Shown: positions 61,980 to 64,000 of the stretch, one piece after another
Position numbering within the stretch: position 1 is the stretch's first letter
Layout: every line of letters starts with the position of its first letter
NCBI GenBank assembly: GCA_964521085.1
Contig: CAZFPL010000005.1
Location: 45,463-109,462 of the forward strand
Origin: JAFGKK01 sp964521085
GTDB taxonomy: Bacteria > Chloroflexota > Anaerolineae > Anaerolineales > RBG-16-64-43
Length of the DNA: 64,000 bases
Reading direction: 5' to 3'
Translations under genes and position numbers: made by a program
Notes under the pieces: model-generated
Database searches by the model: none
What the model saw: the letters and a program-made list of their open reading frames with translations, nothing else
What the model was told of the DNA's origin: nothing

Positions 61980-62169
61980 TTCAGCCGCCGGGGATGGGAC
62001 GCGGACAACCTTCGGGGGCAGAACCGCCTTCGAGATGCCGATCATCCAATTTTACCGGGAGATTCCCCGCGGCCGGCTGCAAATGGCTGTTGGGCGGCCG
62101 ACATATCAACCACCATCTTACGATGATCAAGGTCTCTGGCTTGCATCGAGTTATTGGACAAATGGATAT

Positions 62170-62799
62170 TTACCATAATTCATCTATGATGCCTCTCAGC
62201 TTTGGTCCAATGATTTCATATCCATTACTGTTCAAGTGCAACCCATCGGGCATGATCGTGTCGCTTACTACCCCTTGCCCGTCTATTAGGTCTGTTCCGA
62301 TATCCCTGTACGTTATCCCGGTATCGGCATACAGAGAGCCTAATTGCCTGTTTATTCGACCGATTTTCCGGGCATAATTTATCCCCGTCTCATTGGCATT
62401 CCTCGGCAACAATCCGAGGATAACCAGCTTGGTGTTCTTGAGCTTGTGTCGGATTATTTCCACAATTTCCCGTATTCCATTCACTATCGTCTCTTCGGAA
62501 TCTTTATCAAGATTATTCGTCCCTGCTAAGAGAATGATTATTTTTGGGTCGATCCCGTCAAGCTCACCATTCAATATTCTCCACTTGATATTCTCCAGAC
62601 AATCTCCGCCAACTCCAAAATTCGCCGCGCCATACGCGGAGAAAAACTTGTTCCATAGGTCTATGTTGTCTTCCCATCTTCGGATCAATGAGTCTCCCAG
62701 GAAAACCAGTTGAATATCATACGCATCCTTCATTCCGAGTATTTTGTTGTGCTTTGCGACGGACGGATCATCCGTACGCATCACGGCTTCTATTGGCAT
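62170..62799 (-). CDS. SGNH/GDSL hydrolase
   Basis: 209 residues. All four SGNH blocks are visible: FLGDSLIRRW with the nucleophile Ser, NFGVGGD, LLAGTNNLDKD and MPDGLHLNSNGY with the Asp-His pair. It resembles PAF-acetylhydrolase beta/gamma-like and rhamnogalacturonan acetylesterase-type enzymes, so O-deacetylation of a lipid or glycan is plausible. No signal peptide. More AT-rich and Ile/Asn-rich than the chromosomal genes. GTTGGGC lies upstream of it and GCCCAAC downstream (62089-62095), matching integron core sites in the order expected for a cassette. Confidence 0.87.
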   Translation of the reverse strand: MPIEAVMRTDDPSVAKHNKILGMKDAYDIQLVFLGDSLIRRWEDNIDLWNKFFSAYGAANFGVGGDCLENIKWRILNGELDGIDPKIIILLAGTNNLDKDSEETIVNGIREIVEIIRHKLKNTKLVILGLLPRNANETGINYARKIGRINRQLGSLYADTGITYRDIGTDLIDGQGVVSDTIMPDGLHLNSNGYEIIGPKLRGIIDELW

Positions 62800-62935
62800 G
62801 TGGCGTTTCCCTGTCGGTGATTTTATCTTCCGGGCCGGCGGCGCCCAACCGGATAGAATCCCTCAATATGACAGCTTATCGATTGCATGCGGTGGACATC
62901 ATCAAAAAAGTGTACCATGCGCAGAGAAGGATTAT

Positions 62936-63060
62936 TTCCGAGAGAGAGAAAAATAAAACCCAAAGACGCCAAGGCGCGAAGACGCAGGAAAAACAATTAT
63001 CTCGCAGAAGGCGGTATGGTTTTCTTTGCGCCTCTGCGTCCTTGCGTCCCCGGCCCACCC
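62936..63060. repeat. imperfect inverted repeat of GACGC-rich arms
   Basis: Left arm with AAGACGCCAAGGCGCGAAGACGC and right arm with TTGCGCCTCTGCGTCCTTGCGTC (each cited only by pattern) pair imperfectly across about 40 bases. Such elements are common as dispersed intergenic repeats. With GTTGGGC/GCCCAAC at 62846-62852 they account for the stretch between the GDSL and glnS genes. Confidence 0.65.
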
Positions 63061-63080
63061 CGACCGGGGCGGGCTGGGCG

Positions 63081-64000
63081 CTAGGCCCTTTTCGCAGCCT
63101 TCTCGATCTTCGCCCAGGTATCCCGCAGCGTCACCGTCCGGTTGAACACCGGGCTTCCCGGTTTGCCGTCCGGATCGGCGCAGAAATATCCGTTGCGTTC
63201 AAATTGGAATTTGTCGCCCGGCTTGGAATCCCCCAGGGATGGTTCCAGCATGCAGCCGGCAAGCACTTCGAGCGAGTTGTGGTTGACAATCCCTTCGATA
63301 TCCTCCCCCACGTCCGGCTGTCCGACGGTGAACAACTGGTCGTACAAGCGCACTTCCGCCGGCACAGCGTGCCGCGCCGAAACCCAATGGATGGTCGACT
63401 TGACCTTGCGTCCTTCCGGCGCATCGCCGCCGCGCGTCGCCGCGTCATACGTGCAATGCACTTCGGTCAGGGCTCCGGTGGCGGGATCCTTGCTTACGCC
63501 GGTGCATTTGACAAGGTAGGCGCAGCGCAAGCGGACCTCGTTTCCCGGATACAGGCGGAAATATTTCGGCGGCGGCGTTTCGCGGAAGTCGTCCTGTTCG
63601 ATGTAGAGCACCTTCGAAAACGGGACTTTGCGCGTTCCGGCCGCGGGATCTTCGGGATTGTTGACGGCGTCCATCTCCTCCACCCGGTCGTCGGGGTAGT
63701 TGTCGATCACCAGCTTGACCGGCTTCAGCACGGCCATCCGGCGCATGGAACGCCGGTTGAGATCATCGCGGATGATTGCCTCGAACACGCTCATATCCAC
63801 CCAGCTGTCGTTCTTCGTTTCGCCGACGGAGCGGACGAACTCGAGCACCGCCTCCGGATTGACGCCGCGCCGGCGCAGCCCGCGCAGGGTGGTGAGCCGC
63901 GGGTCGTCCCAGCCGCGCACGATTCCCTGCTCCACCAGCATGCGCACCTTGCGCTTGCTCATCATCGTGTGGGTCAGGTTGAGGCGCGAAAATTCGATCT
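63081..64000 (-). CDS. glnS: glutaminyl-tRNA synthetase, C-terminal part (runs off the window)
   Basis: The last 306 or so residues of GlnRS; the gene continues past 64000. SRLNLTHTMMSKRKV holds the KMSKS-type loop, followed by GWDDPRLTTLRGLRRRGVNPEAV, a hallmark of GlnRS, and the two beta-barrel anticodon-binding domains with KVLYIEQDDFRE and STIHWVSARHAVPAEVRLYDQLF (landmark ends). GlnRS charges tRNA-Gln directly. The N-terminal HIGH region is outside. Confidence 0.95.
   Translation of the reverse strand, partial: IEFSRLNLTHTMMSKRKVRMLVEQGIVRGWDDPRLTTLRGLRRRGVNPEAVLEFVRSVGETKNDSWVDMSVFEAIIRDDLNRRSMRRMAVLKPVKLVIDNYPDDRVEEMDAVNNPEDPAAGTRKVPFSKVLYIEQDDFRETPPPKYFRLYPGNEVRLRCAYLVKCTGVSKDPATGALTEVHCTYDAATRGGDAPEGRKVKSTIHWVSARHAVPAEVRLYDQLFTVGQPDVGEDIEGIVNHNSLEVLAGCMLEPSLGDSKPGDKFQFERNGYFCADPDGKPGSPVFNRTVTLRDTWAKIEKAAKRA

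Overview
The window looks like a scaffold from a metagenome-assembled genome of an anaerobic bacterium, most likely Chloroflexota (Anaerolineae-like). This is inferred from gene content: an mre-min-rodA cluster, FHA proteins with a SEDS protein, a mevalonate-type diphosphomevalonate decarboxylase, a type 3 prolyl-tRNA synthetase, Thr/Pro-rich extracellular linkers and Opp-type sugar transporters. A 100-N scaffolding gap lies at 16077-16176. No rRNA, tRNA or CRISPR array was seen. Many genes are preceded by a TATAAT hexamer 25-75 bases before the start codon.

Layout. 1-3.0 kb (minus): a 55-residue basic protein, a lysine 2,3-aminomutase and a D-Ala-D-Ala-ligase-like ATP-grasp enzyme. 3.2-8.6 kb (plus): housekeeping genes (MazG-like pyrophosphohydrolase, phosphoesterase, LOG-like protein, ProS, an unknown helical protein, YraN, MiaA). 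8.6-11.9 kb (minus): a zinc-ribbon membrane protein, MsrB and an orphan DppB/DppC permease pair. 12-15.8 kb (plus): two FHA proteins and a SEDS-PBP fusion whose transpeptidase half has lost its catalytic residues. 15.9-24.4 kb: a tandem intergenic repeat array with the assembly gap, a GNAT acetyltransferase, a 1934-residue alpha-2-macroglobulin and two tandem degenerate GGDEF proteins. 24.5-34.9 kb: TyrS, divergent from mreB-mreC-mreD-mrdA-minC-minD-minE-rodA-gltX, which puts elongation and septum-placement genes in one run.

35.1-43.4 kb: RadC, then a minus-strand run: MvaD, RseP, a HEAT protein with an acidic tail, a peptidase-MA-like protein, acylphosphatase, a radical SAM/SPASM enzyme and a membrane protein with seven GPINIIA-PPGD type repeats. 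The last two are the best candidate for an undescribed system: a radical SAM maturase beside a repetitive possible substrate. 43.3-55.5 kb: a recombinase remnant and a MITE-like element, then a carbohydrate locus: LacI regulator, lipoprotein binding protein, OppBCDF and GH43 on the minus strand, with a GH3 beta-glycosidase divergent. A perfect 17-bp hairpin separates the binding-protein gene from its permeases, and a palindrome overlaps the regulator's promoter region.

55.7-63 kb is an accessory zone: single unrelated minus-strand genes (DnaJ-like, GH29 fucosidase, alpha/beta hydrolase, SGNH hydrolase) mixed with broken genes (an amber-interrupted small gene, a sulfotransferase with a frameshift and a nonsense codon, the last codons of a sugar permease) and structured elements, some resembling worn integron attC sites. 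The window ends inside glnS.
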